Shown: positions 50,604 to 60,624 of the stretch, piece by piece | Layout: every line of letters begins with the position of its first letter | Position numbering within the stretch: position 1 is the stretch's first letter | NCBI GenBank assembly: GCA_945874535.1 | Contig: CAMCGZ010000006.1 | Coordinates: 59,452 to 123,451, forward strand | Direction: 5' to 3' | Source of the DNA: Bdellovibrio sp. ZAP7 | GTDB taxonomy: Bacteria; Bdellovibrionota; UBA1018; CAIMNF01 | DNA length: 64,000 bases | Notes under the pieces: model-generated | Databases searched by the model: none | What the model was told of the DNA's origin: nothing | Seen by the model: the letters and a program-made list of their open reading frames with translations, nothing else | Program-made: the position numbers and the translations under genes

Positions 50604-51185
50604 TCATGGTGATTTGATCTGATCCAGTATTTTCCGGACCTGTATCTTCAAATCCTCGATCGATCCCAGGTTCTGGATGTGGTGGTCGGCAGCCTGGAGC
50701 CGGAAAGAATCCGTGCTCTGGGCCTCGATCAGAGCGAGCGCATCCGTTTGACTGACTCCGTCTCGGGCAGAAATGCGAGCCAGCCGGTCCGGGAGGGGAG
50801 CTGTGACCACCAGGATCCCCTCGAAGTCCGGAGCTCTTCCGGATTCGATCAGGAGCGTGGCCTCATAAATCAGGAACGGAGCCGCAGGGTGTGCCCGCTG
50901 GAGACTCTCCAGCTTTTCCCGGCTCGCTTTCCGGATCAGAGGGTGCAGGAGTGCCTCGAGATCGGCTTTGGCGGCTGAATCCCGGGTGAGGAGTGCTCGC
51001 AGTTCTTTGCGATCCGCGGTTCCGAACCGTTCCAGCAGAGCCCGGTGCGCGGCTTGTCCCGGTTCCCGGAGTTCCCGGGCCACTTGGTCGGCATCCAGGG
51101 CCGGAACTCCTCCGATCTCTTGGAAGAGTCGAGCGACGGTGCTTTTGCCAGTCCCGATGCCGCCAGTCAGGCCCCAGACCTTCAC
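50604..51185 (-). CDS. coaE: Dephospho-CoA kinase
   Basis: This protein of about 193 aa has P-loop GLTGGIGTGKSTVARLF at the N-terminus. LDADQVARELREPG, LHPLIRKASREKLESL and VVTAPLPDRLARISARDGVSQTDALALIEAQ follow; all are CoaE hallmarks. It phosphorylates dephospho-CoA in the last step of CoA synthesis. GTG 51185 is chosen because it gives MKVWGLTGG and a GTGA overlap with mazG; the longer frame is the mazG shadow. Confidence 0.95.
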   Translation of the reverse strand: MKVWGLTGGIGTGKSTVARLFQEIGGVPALDADQVARELREPGQAAHRALLERFGTADRKELRALLTRDSAAKADLEALLHPLIRKASREKLESLQRAHPAAPFLIYEATLLIESGRAPDFEGILVVTAPLPDRLARISARDGVSQTDALALIEAQSTDSFRLQAADHHIQNLGSIEDLKIQVRKILDQIKSP

Positions 51186-52057
51186 TGGCGCCCCTTTTCC
51201 AAGGCCTTCGCTTCGTCCCAATAGCGGTCCATTTCTTCGAGCTTGGCCTCACCCGGCGCTTTGCCGTTCTCCGAGAGGCGGGTTTCCACATGACGGAAAC
51301 GTCCCTCGAATCGGCGGAGGGTTCCGCGAAGTGCCGCCTCCGGGTCGATTTTCATGAAATGGGCGATGTTGCAGACGCAAAAAAGAAGATCACCGAGTTC
51401 GGATTCCACTTCAGCTTTCAGGGATTCGTCCTTCAGGTCTCCGGATTCGAGTGCGGTCCTGAGCTCTTTGACTTCTTCTTCGAGTTTATCGAGGGGACCG
51501 TTCAGGTCCGGCCACTGGAAGCCCACCTGGGTCACTTTCGAGATCACTTTCATGGTCCGGGGCAGCGGAGGCATGCCCTTCGGGATGGAATCGAACACGC
51601 TGGCCGGGCGGGAGTTCTGGTCGGGGCTCTGTTGCTTTTCGGATTTCTTGATCTCAGCCCAGTTCTGGATCACCTCTTCGCTCCCCGACACCCGGACCTC
51701 GCCAAAAACATGGGGATGTCTCCGGATGAGCTTTTCCTCCAAAGTCTTTGCGATCGCAGTGAAATCAGTCTCAGGGACGGTTTCGCTGGCGATCTCGGCA
51801 TGAAGCAGGATTTGGAGCAAAACATCGCCCCATTCCTCCACAAACGCCCGTCTCAGTTCGGGCCGTTCGAGGTCGGTGGGCTGTCCGACTTGATCCAGCA
51901 CCTCGAGGGTCTCGTGGGCTTCCTCGAGAAGGTAAGGTCTCAGGCTCTGGTGGGTCTGCTCGCGATCCCAGGGGCATCCCTCTGGGCTTCTGAGCTTGCG
52001 GACGGTGCCGAGCAGGGATTTGAGAGCGAGCAGGGCTTGTTCTTCATTGTAGGCCAT
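51182..52057 (-). CDS. mazG: Nucleoside triphosphate pyrophosphohydrolase MazG
   Basis: This 291-aa protein has two MazG domains. The first has LRSPEGCPWDREQTHQSLRPYLLEEAHETLEVLD and VEEWGDVLLQILLHAEIA (EExxE...ExxD metal site); the second has KLEEEVKELRTAL and VESELGDLLFCVCNIA. It hydrolyses (d)NTPs to monophosphates and may act on ppGpp in stress. It is divergent from ybeY and coupled to coaE. Confidence 0.95.
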   Translation of the reverse strand: MAYNEEQALLALKSLLGTVRKLRSPEGCPWDREQTHQSLRPYLLEEAHETLEVLDQVGQPTDLERPELRRAFVEEWGDVLLQILLHAEIASETVPETDFTAIAKTLEEKLIRRHPHVFGEVRVSGSEEVIQNWAEIKKSEKQQSPDQNSRPASVFDSIPKGMPPLPRTMKVISKVTQVGFQWPDLNGPLDKLEEEVKELRTALESGDLKDESLKAEVESELGDLLFCVCNIAHFMKIDPEAALRGTLRRFEGRFRHVETRLSENGKAPGEAKLEEMDRYWDEAKALEKGRQ

Positions 52058-52076
52058 AGTGTTCCTTTGATACCAT
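52047..52076 (+). promoter_or_regulatory. Candidate ybeY promoter
   Basis: TTGTAG (52047-52052), an 18-nt spacer and TACCAT (52071-52076) lie 7 nt before ATG 52084. The first ATG (52075) overlaps the -10 box and would not be transcribed from here. Confidence 0.4.
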
Positions 52077-52083
52077 GGAATCC

Positions 52084-52587
52084 ATGCCGCAAAAACCCGT
52101 GACCCAGAGAGAAATCGAGAAATACGCCGTCAGTGCCGTAAAAAAGTGGCTCAAAAAAGCCATGGTCCTTCCGGAAGTGAAAAAGCGGATGATCGAGAAC
52201 GAGAGCTCCAGCTATCAGGTGGATATTTCGATTTGCAATGCCGCCCGGATGGCGGAGTTGAATGCGGCTTTCAGGAAAAAGCCGGATCCGACCGACATTC
52301 TGAGCTTCCCGACCGACGAGTTTTTTCAACGCCAGGGGGTTCTGGGTGATCTGGTGTTGTGTGGTCCGGTTGCGGTCCGGCAGGCCAAGGAACTCGGCCA
52401 TCCTTGGAAGGCCGAAGTCGATGTCCTTCTGGTTCATGGAATTCTCCATTTGCTCTCTTTCGATCACGAGGTCTCCGAGAAAGAGGCCAAGGAGATGTCC
52501 CGGTTGGAGAGGAAAATTCTCGGTGTGACTGCCGGGAAAAAGCGCCGGGAAGGTCTGATCGACCGGACGCGTCCGACTGTGTCTTGA
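52084..52587 (+). CDS. ybeY: Endoribonuclease YbeY (rRNA maturation)
   Basis: This protein of about 167 aa has DVLLVHGILHLLSFDHEV, the HxGxLHLxxxDH zinc motif of YbeY. FRKKPDPTDILSFPTDEF and LGDLVLCGPVAVRQAKEL upstream of it are also typical. It takes part in 16S rRNA 3' processing and ribosome quality control. ATG 52084 is preferred over 52075 because of the -10 box position and the lack of any ribosome site. The last bases contain the likely -35 of prfB. Confidence 0.93.
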   Translation: MPQKPVTQREIEKYAVSAVKKWLKKAMVLPEVKKRMIENESSSYQVDISICNAARMAELNAAFRKKPDPTDILSFPTDEFFQRQGVLGDLVLCGPVAVRQAKELGHPWKAEVDVLLVHGILHLLSFDHEVSEKEAKEMSRLERKILGVTAGKKRREGLIDRTRPTVS

Positions 52588-52611
52588 ATTCCTGCCTCGT
52601 TTTGGTACGAT
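52584..52611 (+). promoter_or_regulatory. Candidate prfB promoter
   Basis: TTGAAT (52584-52589), a 16-nt spacer and TACGAT (52606-52611) lie 9 nt before ATG 52621. It overlaps the end of ybeY. Confidence 0.45.
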
Positions 52612-52620
52612 GAGCGCCAT

Positions 52621-53764
52621 ATGAGCCGAATGGAAGCGTTCGAGATCCGTAAAACCCTCGGGGAGATGAAAGCGAAGCTTGATTTCCTCAGAGGTTCTCT
52701 TTGACCTCGCCCAAAAGACCCGTCGCATCGAAGAGATCTCCCACATGGAAACCCAGGAGACTTTCTGGGCTGACAACAAAAAAGCCAAGGTTCTGACCCA
52801 GGAAAAATCGCGCCTCGAAAACGAGGTCAACGGGTTCAAAGAACTGGATCTCGCTTACTCGGACGCCGAAACCATGTTCCAGATGGCCGAAGAGGAAAAA
52901 GACGACTCGCTTCTTCTCGAGGCTTCCGAAATGATCGCTCCTCTTTCGGAGAAGTTCGAGAAAGCAGAGTTGCAAAAGATGCTTTCTGATCCGATGGATC
53001 CGAAAAACGCCATCGTGACCATCAATGCCGGGTCCGGCGGGACCGAGTCGCAGGATTGGGCCCAAATGCTCTTCCGGATGTACCAGATGTGGTCGAAAAA
53101 GGCCGGGTACGATGTGAAAGTGATCGATGTGCTCCCGGGTGAGGAAGCCGGCATCAAGAACGTGGCCTTCACGGTGAGCGGAACCAACGCCTACGGGATG
53201 TTGAAGAGCGAGGCAGGGGTGCACCGGCTGGTCCGGATCTCTCCCTTCGACTCCAATGCCCGACGGCACACCTCTTTTACCAGCGTGTTCGTGACTCCCG
53301 AGGTCGAAGATGATTTCGAGGTGGTGATCAATCCGGCCGATCTCCGGATCGATGTTTACCGCGCCGGGGGTAAGGGCGGACAGGGCGTCAACACGACCGA
53401 CTCCGCCGTCCGGATCACTCACATGCCTTCGGGTATCGTGGTGACCTGTCAGCAAGAACGTTCCCAGATCAAGAACCGCGATCTCGCCATGAAGGTGCTC
53501 CGTTCGCGCTTGTACGAGCGCCACCTGGAAGAAGAGCGCAAGAAGATGGAAGCCATTGAGAATACCAAGAAGGATATTTCTTGGGGCTCCCAAATCCGCT
53601 CCTACGTGCTTCACCCCTATAAGATGGTGAAGGATCATCGCACCGGACAGACCAGTTCGAGTGCGGACTCGGTTCTCGATGGCGATCTCGACGCTTACAT
53701 GAAGTCGTATCTGACCTGCAAGATCACCGGCGAGTGGGCGCGCGGTGGTGATGACGTCGAGTAA
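52621..53764 (+). CDS. prfB: Peptide chain release factor 2, programmed +1 frameshift
   Basis: Translation starts at ATG 52621 and reads 27 codons (MSRMEAFEIRKTLGEMKAKL...) to CTT 52699-52701, followed by an in-frame TGA (52702-52704) and C. Skipping one base continues as GAC (52703) into the main frame to 53764, giving about 380 aa. The site CTT-TGA-C and the upstream SD-like AGAGG (52690-52694) match the classical RF2 autoregulatory frameshift. The main part has the SPF tripeptide (RISPFDS) that reads UGA/UAA and the GGQ motif (53375-53383). It overlaps dus by 14 nt. Coding: join(52621..52701,52703..53764). Confidence 0.96.
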
Positions 53765-54785
53765 ACCTTCTCTCGAGGAGCTCTGTCCCAACCCGGTGCT
53801 TTTGGCCCCCATGGTGGGATTGACCCATTACGCGGTCCGGGCGGCACTCGCCGATTTTTTGCCAGAAGGCAAGCGGGCCCTCTGGATGACGGAAATGCTG
53901 AACTCCCGGAGGATTCCCTCGCAGAAGCCGAATGAGAATCCGGAGATTTATTTTCACGACGCTGAGAACGGACTTTGCCCCCAGTTGTTGGCAAACGAGG
54001 AAGAGTTCATCCGTCTTTCGGTGCCAAGACTCGAGGCCTGGGGGTCGAGGGCCATTGATATCAACATGGGATGCCCTGTAAAAAAGGCGCTCAAGCACAA
54101 CTACGGTGTGGCCTTGATGGGCGACCCTCACTATGCCGCCGAGGTGGTGCGAATGACGGCATCGAGGGCTTCTGTGCCGGTGTCGGTCAAGTTGCGCGCG
54201 AGCGGGATCCCGCAGGAAGGGCAGGTGCACGATTTCGATTACCTGCTCCGGTTTATCGGGGGGCTGGTGGAAGCGGGTGCCTCCTGGATCACCCTTCATC
54301 CCCGTAGCGCAGGTCAGCTCAGAAAAGGCGCCGCTGACTGGTCGGTGATCGCTCGCTTGAAGCGTGAGCTCCCGGTCCCGATCATCGGAAACGGTGACGT
54401 TCAAATCGGAGAAGACATCGATCGGATGAAGGAGCAATCCGGCTGTGACCGGGTGATGGTCGGACGTGCCTTGCTTGCCAAGCCCTGGCTCCTCCGGCAT
54501 GTGCCGGGGGCGGGAGTGCCCGATCCGGATCCCTACGAGCAGCACGAACTCTACGGGCGGTTCTTGAAGGGGGTCCTCCGGCGAATGAAGGAGGCTTACC
54601 CCGTGGAGGCAGGGCTCCGCAGGATGCGGTTCCTCATCGTATACAGTAAGGCCTGGGTCGAGTTCGGGGAATACTTGTACGGGCGGGTCATGGCTGCACA
54701 GGATTACGAGGAGTTGGAGGCGGCGCTCGAGCGTTTCTTTTCGACGCGCCAAAGGATCCTCGAACGCACCTCGCTCCGGAATTGA
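53751..54785 (+). CDS. tRNA-dihydrouridine synthase (Dus family)
   Basis: This protein of about 344 aa has the Dus fold: NPVLLAPMVGLTHYAVRAAL (FMN site), AIDINMGCPVKKALKHNYGVALM (catalytic Cys) and VSVKLRASG. ITLHPRSAGQLRKGAADWSVI and IIGNGDVQIGEDIDRM follow. It reduces uridines in tRNA D-loops with FMN/NADPH. ATG 53751 lies inside the prfB end, so translation is coupled. The subtype (A, B or C) is not decided. Confidence 0.9.
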   Translation: MTSSKPSLEELCPNPVLLAPMVGLTHYAVRAALADFLPEGKRALWMTEMLNSRRIPSQKPNENPEIYFHDAENGLCPQLLANEEEFIRLSVPRLEAWGSRAIDINMGCPVKKALKHNYGVALMGDPHYAAEVVRMTASRASVPVSVKLRASGIPQEGQVHDFDYLLRFIGGLVEAGASWITLHPRSAGQLRKGAADWSVIARLKRELPVPIIGNGDVQIGEDIDRMKEQSGCDRVMVGRALLAKPWLLRHVPGAGVPDPDPYEQHELYGRFLKGVLRRMKEAYPVEAGLRRMRFLIVYSKAWVEFGEYLYGRVMAAQDYEELEAALERFFSTRQRILERTSLRN

Positions 54786-54810
54786 GCGTTTCTTCCGCAT
54801 GTGCTAGGGT
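54782..54810 (+). promoter_or_regulatory. Candidate promoter of the ABC-F gene
   Basis: TTGAGC (54782-54787), a 17-nt spacer and TAGGGT (54805-54810) end 6 nt before ATG 54817. Confidence 0.45.
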
Positions 54811-54816
54811 CCGTGC

Positions 54817-56451
<1,635 letters not shown>

Positions 56452-56500
56452 GTAAATTGATTTCATTGTGCTTTTGAGGAAAAGCAGCTGAATACGGAGG

Positions 56501-56529
56501 TTGACTCTTTGTGTCAATCTTGGTAGAAT
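56501..56529 (+). promoter_or_regulatory. Promoter of the 736-aa secreted protein gene
   Basis: TTGACT (56501-56506), a 17-nt spacer and TAGAAT (56524-56529) are close to consensus. ATG 56540 is 10 nt after the -10 box. Confidence 0.65.
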
Positions 56530-56539
56530 CCCCATCCTG

Positions 56540-58750
56540 ATGAACGCTGTACGCCTCATGTTTGCCATCCTCACGCTCGGCTCAGTCTCGCTGGCCCGTG
56601 CGGATGCGGTCACTCAGGCGAATCAGATGCTGAGTTTCTTCTCGGCGAATTGCCCGACTCAAGGACAGTGGACTCAAACCGCGCTGAACTACGCGAACAA
56701 TCTGATCACGACCATCAAGGCCGTAGGAAACGACCCCGATTGCAAATCCTTGAGTGGGTCTCTTGCGCAGCTTCAAAGTCTTTCATTGGTGGTAGGAAAC
56801 ATCGGCCGGGAGGAGAGTGAGCGGACGCTCATGGGGCTGAAAAAGCAGCAGGAGGAAGTGCTCCTGATGCTGGCGGCCTCCAATGATCCGACGTTGACCA
56901 CTCAGTTGACGACCCAACTTCAAAGCCTCAATTTGAAGATCGCCGAAGCCCAGAGCTTCAGCCTCTCCGATGCAAGATTCCGGAACCAGCTCGGCCAAGG
57001 GGCGGCGCTCGGACAGTTGGTGAGCGGAACCAATATTCTCCTCCAGCAGGCGGCTCAAAATGCAGTCTGTCTCGACCGGAATCCCGGGATCCTGCCTGCT
57101 GTGGCGGGTCTTGCCGGGTCGGTGCAAAGCGCCCTCATGACGAGCGGGTACTCGATGGTGGTCGGGGCCGGGGCGGACCTTTTGAACGGAGTGATTGAAG
57201 GCATCCGGAAGACGCGCATCGGAAGGCAGATCAACAAGATGTCTTCGGCGATCACCGCGCAAGCTTTCCAGTGTGTTCTCGAGTCGTTGTCCAACCAGTG
57301 GTGCGCCTCCCAGGATGCGCTCGAGGTGATCCGCCTGAAAGGAAAGTCGATCATCACGGCTTCAAGCCAGTCACCGATCGAGCAGGGAATCAACTTGCTG
57401 CATACGGACTACGAGATTTTCATGTCTTGGCTCGAGACGCTTCGGGCAGGAACGGATCCTGCCAACCAGGCAACCGCTTCGCGCCAGGCTTTGGTCCTGG
57501 ATCGTGACAAGCAGGTGCGGGTCGCACGCTTGAACGGCCTCGGGATCATCGCTGAAAACTCTCCCATTTTTGATCGCACTGTAGGAGACGAACAGCGGTG
57601 GCGTCTCCAGTTGCAGGTGATGAACGCGATCGTTGGAGCCTTCCTCTTGAACGGCACCGGTCCCTTCGCGGATGTGTTCGGTGCGAATCCCTTCGAGCAG
57701 GCTCCGTGGTTCCTGATCGGTGTCCCGGACTCGGGAATTCCCCGCGATCCGAACACCGGTGCCCGTCGGGCTCTCGCAGCTTTTGCGTGGAAAGACATCC
57801 CGGGACTGGTGGGGAACACCACCTTCAAACCCGACCTCGCAGTGGTTCAGCGGAACATGCTCGAGTGGGTCCGTTTGGCCAAGGAGCGGGTGAATACCGA
57901 GTTGTCGCTCATTTTGAACCTCGATCCTCTCAAGCTCATGGTGGATGCGGCGACCCCCGGATTGAACGGATTTTCTCCATATGGATCACTGAAGAAGCTG
58001 GTACGGTTCATGAGCAAGCAGGCCCCCGATGTCAGCGCCTACGGGTCGTTCCGGAACATCTACAAGGACACAGTGAAGCGCCTCGAGACCATTCAGAAAA
58101 ACATCGAGCAAACACTCGATGCGGATCCGGAAGGGACGGATACGGCGGCGGCCGCGGCGACCATTTCCAGTGTGTACCAGACTGCGGTATTGGACAATGG
58201 GACGGGCTTCCTCGGAGACCGGCTCCGCTGGGCGATTCGTTTGTCTTTGAATCAATTGGTGACCTCCGGTCAGTCCGGGGTCTCGAGTTCGCAGGCTGCG
58301 GCTTTGTTGGCTTCGAATGACATTCTCGCCGAATTGAAGAAGATCTCGCCGGAGTCAGACATGAACGCCATGGCCCGGGACATCCAGAACTCCCAGGTGG
58401 TACTCGAGAGCACACTCCAGTCCTTTACAGACCAATTCGGGAAGGGGATTTTGAGGTCGCTCCGGGATTTCGAGTCGCAGGCCGATAGCTGGAGCCAGGA
58501 TTCCCAAGGTACGAGCCGGCAGGCGATGTCGGAGATGTGCTTGAAGCTGCTCTCTGTGCCGGTATGGCCCGAGAAGGTGCCGTCGGAGCTTTGCATGGGC
58601 AGGCAGTTGAACTCGATTTTCCCAGAGGGGCCGTCGTCGGTGAAGGTGACGCAGGAGTTGGTCCGCGGACGGCATCAGGAGCGGGTGTGCTCGTTCAGGA
58701 ATTACCAGCGGAAGAACCGGATGTATCAGTTCTACAGGGAGCAAAATTAA
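56540..58750 (+). CDS. Large secreted helical protein of unknown function
   Basis: This 736-aa protein has a signal peptide (~1-22, MNAVRLMFAILTLG...LARADA). The mature part is mostly amphipathic helix with many Gln, Ser and Ala and several Cys (SANCPTQ, DPDCKSL, NAVCLDRN, FQCVLES, QWCASQ, ...EMCLKLL, SELCMGR, ERVCSF), enough for disulfide pairs in the periplasm. No family was recognised and no catalytic motif was seen. The stop TAA (58748-58750) coincides with the start of the IS-like terminal repeat, so the native C-terminus may have been longer. It could be a T2SS substrate or envelope structural protein (speculation). Confidence 0.6.
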   Translation: MNAVRLMFAILTLGSVSLARADAVTQANQMLSFFSANCPTQGQWTQTALNYANNLITTIKAVGNDPDCKSLSGSLAQLQSLSLVVGNIGREESERTLMGLKKQQEEVLLMLAASNDPTLTTQLTTQLQSLNLKIAEAQSFSLSDARFRNQLGQGAALGQLVSGTNILLQQAAQNAVCLDRNPGILPAVAGLAGSVQSALMTSGYSMVVGAGADLLNGVIEGIRKTRIGRQINKMSSAITAQAFQCVLESLSNQWCASQDALEVIRLKGKSIITASSQSPIEQGINLLHTDYEIFMSWLETLRAGTDPANQATASRQALVLDRDKQVRVARLNGLGIIAENSPIFDRTVGDEQRWRLQLQVMNAIVGAFLLNGTGPFADVFGANPFEQAPWFLIGVPDSGIPRDPNTGARRALAAFAWKDIPGLVGNTTFKPDLAVVQRNMLEWVRLAKERVNTELSLILNLDPLKLMVDAATPGLNGFSPYGSLKKLVRFMSKQAPDVSAYGSFRNIYKDTVKRLETIQKNIEQTLDADPEGTDTAAAAATISSVYQTAVLDNGTGFLGDRLRWAIRLSLNQLVTSGQSGVSSSQAAALLASNDILAELKKISPESDMNAMARDIQNSQVVLESTLQSFTDQFGKGILRSLRDFESQADSWSQDSQGTSRQAMSEMCLKLLSVPVWPEKVPSELCMGRQLNSIFPEGPSSVKVTQELVRGRHQERVCSFRNYQRKNRMYQFYREQN

Positions 58751-59696
58751 CTGCCCCAGTTGACTGCGCTGGAAGTCTACTCTGAGCTCTGATCAGGACG
58801 GTGTTATGGTACCGGAGGTAGATCCAGATATGCGCAATGAGCCCCTCCGGCTTTTTGGTGGTGCACCAGGTCTTCCGGAAGAGTCGATTGATGTTTGCCC
58901 GGAGCATGGCAAACGAATGATTCAGTGAGAATAAAGGGTCGAATCTTAGTTTCTTGAGTTCACCCTGACCCGTGATGGCACCTCGAGCTCCGGGGTGCCT
59001 CAAATGAACCATCCCGGGCATGTGTTTCATGACAAAACGTGGATAATGTGGATTTTCATCAGACTCCACGATCGCCCCAGTTTTGACTATGGGCTGAAGT
59101 GTTTCAAATAGACGGGTCCATGCAATGGGACGTTCATCCTTTCTGTGTCCGTACTTTCGACGTGAGATTTTCGCTAAATGGCCCCGGGCGGGAATCCGTG
59201 AAACCTCAAATGCGAGCAATTCCCTCGTTTCCTTGTTCACCGCCAGACTGACGCTTAATGGTTTGCATTTGGTGTGTTCGAAGGTTTCGAGATCATCAAA
59301 TTGGATAGATGAAATCGATTGTGGTCGGAGTCGCTCTATTCTCATCAGGTGTTCCTGATGGGCTCTATTAGCCAATAGGTGGAATTTTCTCACAATGGTT
59401 TTGGGATTTACGTCTAAGATCTTGGCCATCCGTCTTTGGCTCACACCGGAAGCGAAGAGTTTTAGAATGGAGGGATTCAAGTCTCGCTTTTTTTGTCGGT
59501 AGTCTGGTGAGTGCGTGCTTGAAGAGAAGTGTTTTCCACAGCGTTGGCAACGGTATCGGGTGATTCGTCGACGATCACGAGTCCTGTAAAAGTAGCCTTT
59601 CCGGACTATGGTTTTGAATCTCGGATCTTCCGAGATTCCACCAGGTAGGAGAGATGGCTCTAAATGGCAATGGGGATTCGGACAGCGTCTTTTCAT
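58695..59696 (-). CDS. Transposase, zinc-finger plus DDE type (IS1-like)
   Basis: This 333-aa protein has an N-terminal zinc ribbon (CPNPHC...CQRCGKHF), a helix-turn-helix (SQRRMAKILDVNPKTIVRKF) and a DDE-like core. The first Asp is in IQFDDLETFEH, followed by KPLSVSLAVNKETRELLAFEVS; the second is in IVESDENPHYP, with a C-terminal RLFRKTW...YLRYHN region. The build resembles IS1-type transposases. The last ~24 codons run past the left terminal repeat into the neighbouring gene, so the natural stop may be missing or the tail borrowed. Whether it is active is unknown. Confidence 0.65.
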   Translation of the reverse strand: MKRRCPNPHCHLEPSLLPGGISEDPRFKTIVRKGYFYRTRDRRRITRYRCQRCGKHFSSSTHSPDYRQKKRDLNPSILKLFASGVSQRRMAKILDVNPKTIVRKFHLLANRAHQEHLMRIERLRPQSISSIQFDDLETFEHTKCKPLSVSLAVNKETRELLAFEVSRIPARGHLAKISRRKYGHRKDERPIAWTRLFETLQPIVKTGAIVESDENPHYPRFVMKHMPGMVHLRHPGARGAITGQGELKKLRFDPLFSLNHSFAMLRANINRLFRKTWCTTKKPEGLIAHIWIYLRYHNTVLIRAQSRLPAQSTGAVNFAPCRTDTSGSSAGNS

Positions 59697-59785
59697 GCTT
59701 AGTGGTGGAGCATGAAAAAGGCCAACATTTACCGATGCTTTAAGAATTCAAGGGACTCGAGAAAGCGCTCAGTAGTGGGGCAGTT
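58749..59785. mobile_element. IS-like element with 10-bp terminal inverted repeats
   Basis: AACTGCCCCA at 58749-58758 reappears inverted as TGGGGCAGTT at 59776-59785. Beyond the 10 matching bases, ACTG and CGCT also recur with small gaps. The ~1.04-kb span holds the transposase gene 58695-59696 on the minus strand. No clear target-site duplication was seen. The left end sits in the stop codon of the 736-aa gene and the right end inside the receiver gene. Confidence 0.6.
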
Positions 59786-60148
59786 GGAGAGGATTACCCG
59801 CATTCCTTCCAGAAAATCATCCAACCCAAAAGGCTTCTCGAACAAAACCCTCACTCCCGCCTCAAAAACCGCTTCCCTGCACAAATTCCACTCTGATCCT
59901 GTCATCAGCGCAAATGGAATATCCAGCTCGCAGTTCTTCATCCTCATCAGTAGCTCAAGACCGGTGCCGCGCTCCAGTTGATCTTCGCAGATCACGGCAT
60001 CAATCGATTCGTTTGCTAAAACTTCCAGCGCATCCTTGATCGTGCTGGCACAATGGACCTCGGAATTGAATAATTGCAGCGAATCCTCGAGGATTTCTCT
60101 CATCAAAGGATCTTGATCTACCACTAGAATGGACTTTCCGTTCAACAT
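59729..60148 (-). CDS. Stand-alone response-regulator receiver, Glu at phospho-site
   Basis: This 139-aa protein is a single receiver domain: ILVVDQDPLMREIL (acidic pocket DQD), DAVICEDQLERGTGLELL, ALMTGS (Thr) and LFEKPFGLDDFLEGM (Lys). Aligned to the usual DLVLLD, the phospho-acceptor Asp position is Glu, with Asp one residue later. No output domain is present. The last ~18 residues (NCPTTERFLESLEFLKHR) are encoded inside the IS right end. TTAATT-17-TAGAAT lies 7 nt before the ATG. Confidence 0.75.
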   Translation of the reverse strand: MLNGKSILVVDQDPLMREILEDSLQLFNSEVHCASTIKDALEVLANESIDAVICEDQLERGTGLELLMRMKNCELDIPFALMTGSEWNLCREAVFEAGVRVLFEKPFGLDDFLEGMRVILSNCPTTERFLESLEFLKHR

Positions 60149-60155
60149 GGCGCGG

Positions 60156-60184
60156 ATTCTAGCACGAAGTACGAGATGAATTAA
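60156..60184 (-). promoter_or_regulatory. Candidate promoter of the receiver gene
   Basis: TTAATT (60184-60179), a 17-nt spacer and TAGAAT (60161-60156) end 7 nt before ATG 60148. Confidence 0.5.
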
Positions 60185-60296
60185 GCAGGATCCTCATTCG
60201 ATGCGGTGAGTTCACAACATTTATTTTGAATTTCAAAACGAACTTCCGTTCGAATTTTTGGGATGAGTCCATTTGTCCCCGAGCCTGACACCCGGA

Positions 60297-60386
60297 TCAG
60301 GTGTTGTGACTTGCGATCCAAATCAATCCGGCGAAATAAATCCCAACAAATGCAGTCAGTCCGTAAACAATCCAATCAGCGCTCAT
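60297..60386 (-). CDS. 29-aa single-pass membrane peptide
   Basis: ATG 60386 is preceded by a perfect AAAGGAGG ribosome site (60398-60391) 4 nt away. The peptide starts MSADWIVYGLTAFVG and ends ...IWIASHNT, with one hydrophobic helix of ~20 residues. Its size and build resemble small membrane subunits such as KdpF or CydX, but no kdp or cyd genes are nearby and no close match was recognised. It stands alone in a 476-nt gap between the receiver gene and the ABA4-like gene, the rest of which shows nothing else. Confidence 0.65.
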   Translation of the reverse strand: MSADWIVYGLTAFVGIYFAGLIWIASHNT

Positions 60387-60612
60387 AGTGCCTCCTTTGG
60401 CGATTCTGTTTACAGTCTACCTTCGGGGTTCCGTATGTGTGATGACCGGTGCGGGGATCGATATGATCCACGTCATATTTCGAGGTACGCCGATCCCGGG
60501 CATCGTTTCGATCGTGAGGGTGATGTATTTTGAATCCTTGATTTGAGAGTCGGAGGGTTCGGGTTTGATGCGGAATGTATACGCTTCACTATCGAAATGC
60601 TGACGATGTCGT

Positions 60613-60618
60613 TATGAT
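60613..60618 (+). promoter_or_regulatory. -10-like box 6 nt before the ABA4-like gene
   Basis: TATGAT is 6 nt upstream of ATG 60625; no good -35 box was found 16-18 nt further upstream. Confidence 0.4.
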
Positions 60619-60624
60619 CATGGC

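Noticed and set aside
52679..52690. Apparent prfB start at 52679 in the main frame
   Set aside because: The frameshift site CTT-TGA-C and the upstream 27 codons with -10 box show the true start is ATG 52621.
52688..53812. 374-codon minus-strand ORF opposite prfB
   Set aside because: His/Leu-rich antisense of a highly conserved gene; prfB motifs and frameshift settle the coding strand.
60181..60375. 64-codon minus-strand ORF
   Set aside because: It overlaps the 29-aa gene out of phase and has no ribosome site, while the 29-aa frame has a strong one.
60273..60533. 86-codon plus-strand ORF in the gap before the ABA4-like gene
   Set aside because: It overlaps the small membrane peptide, lacks a ribosome site and has a random-looking composition.
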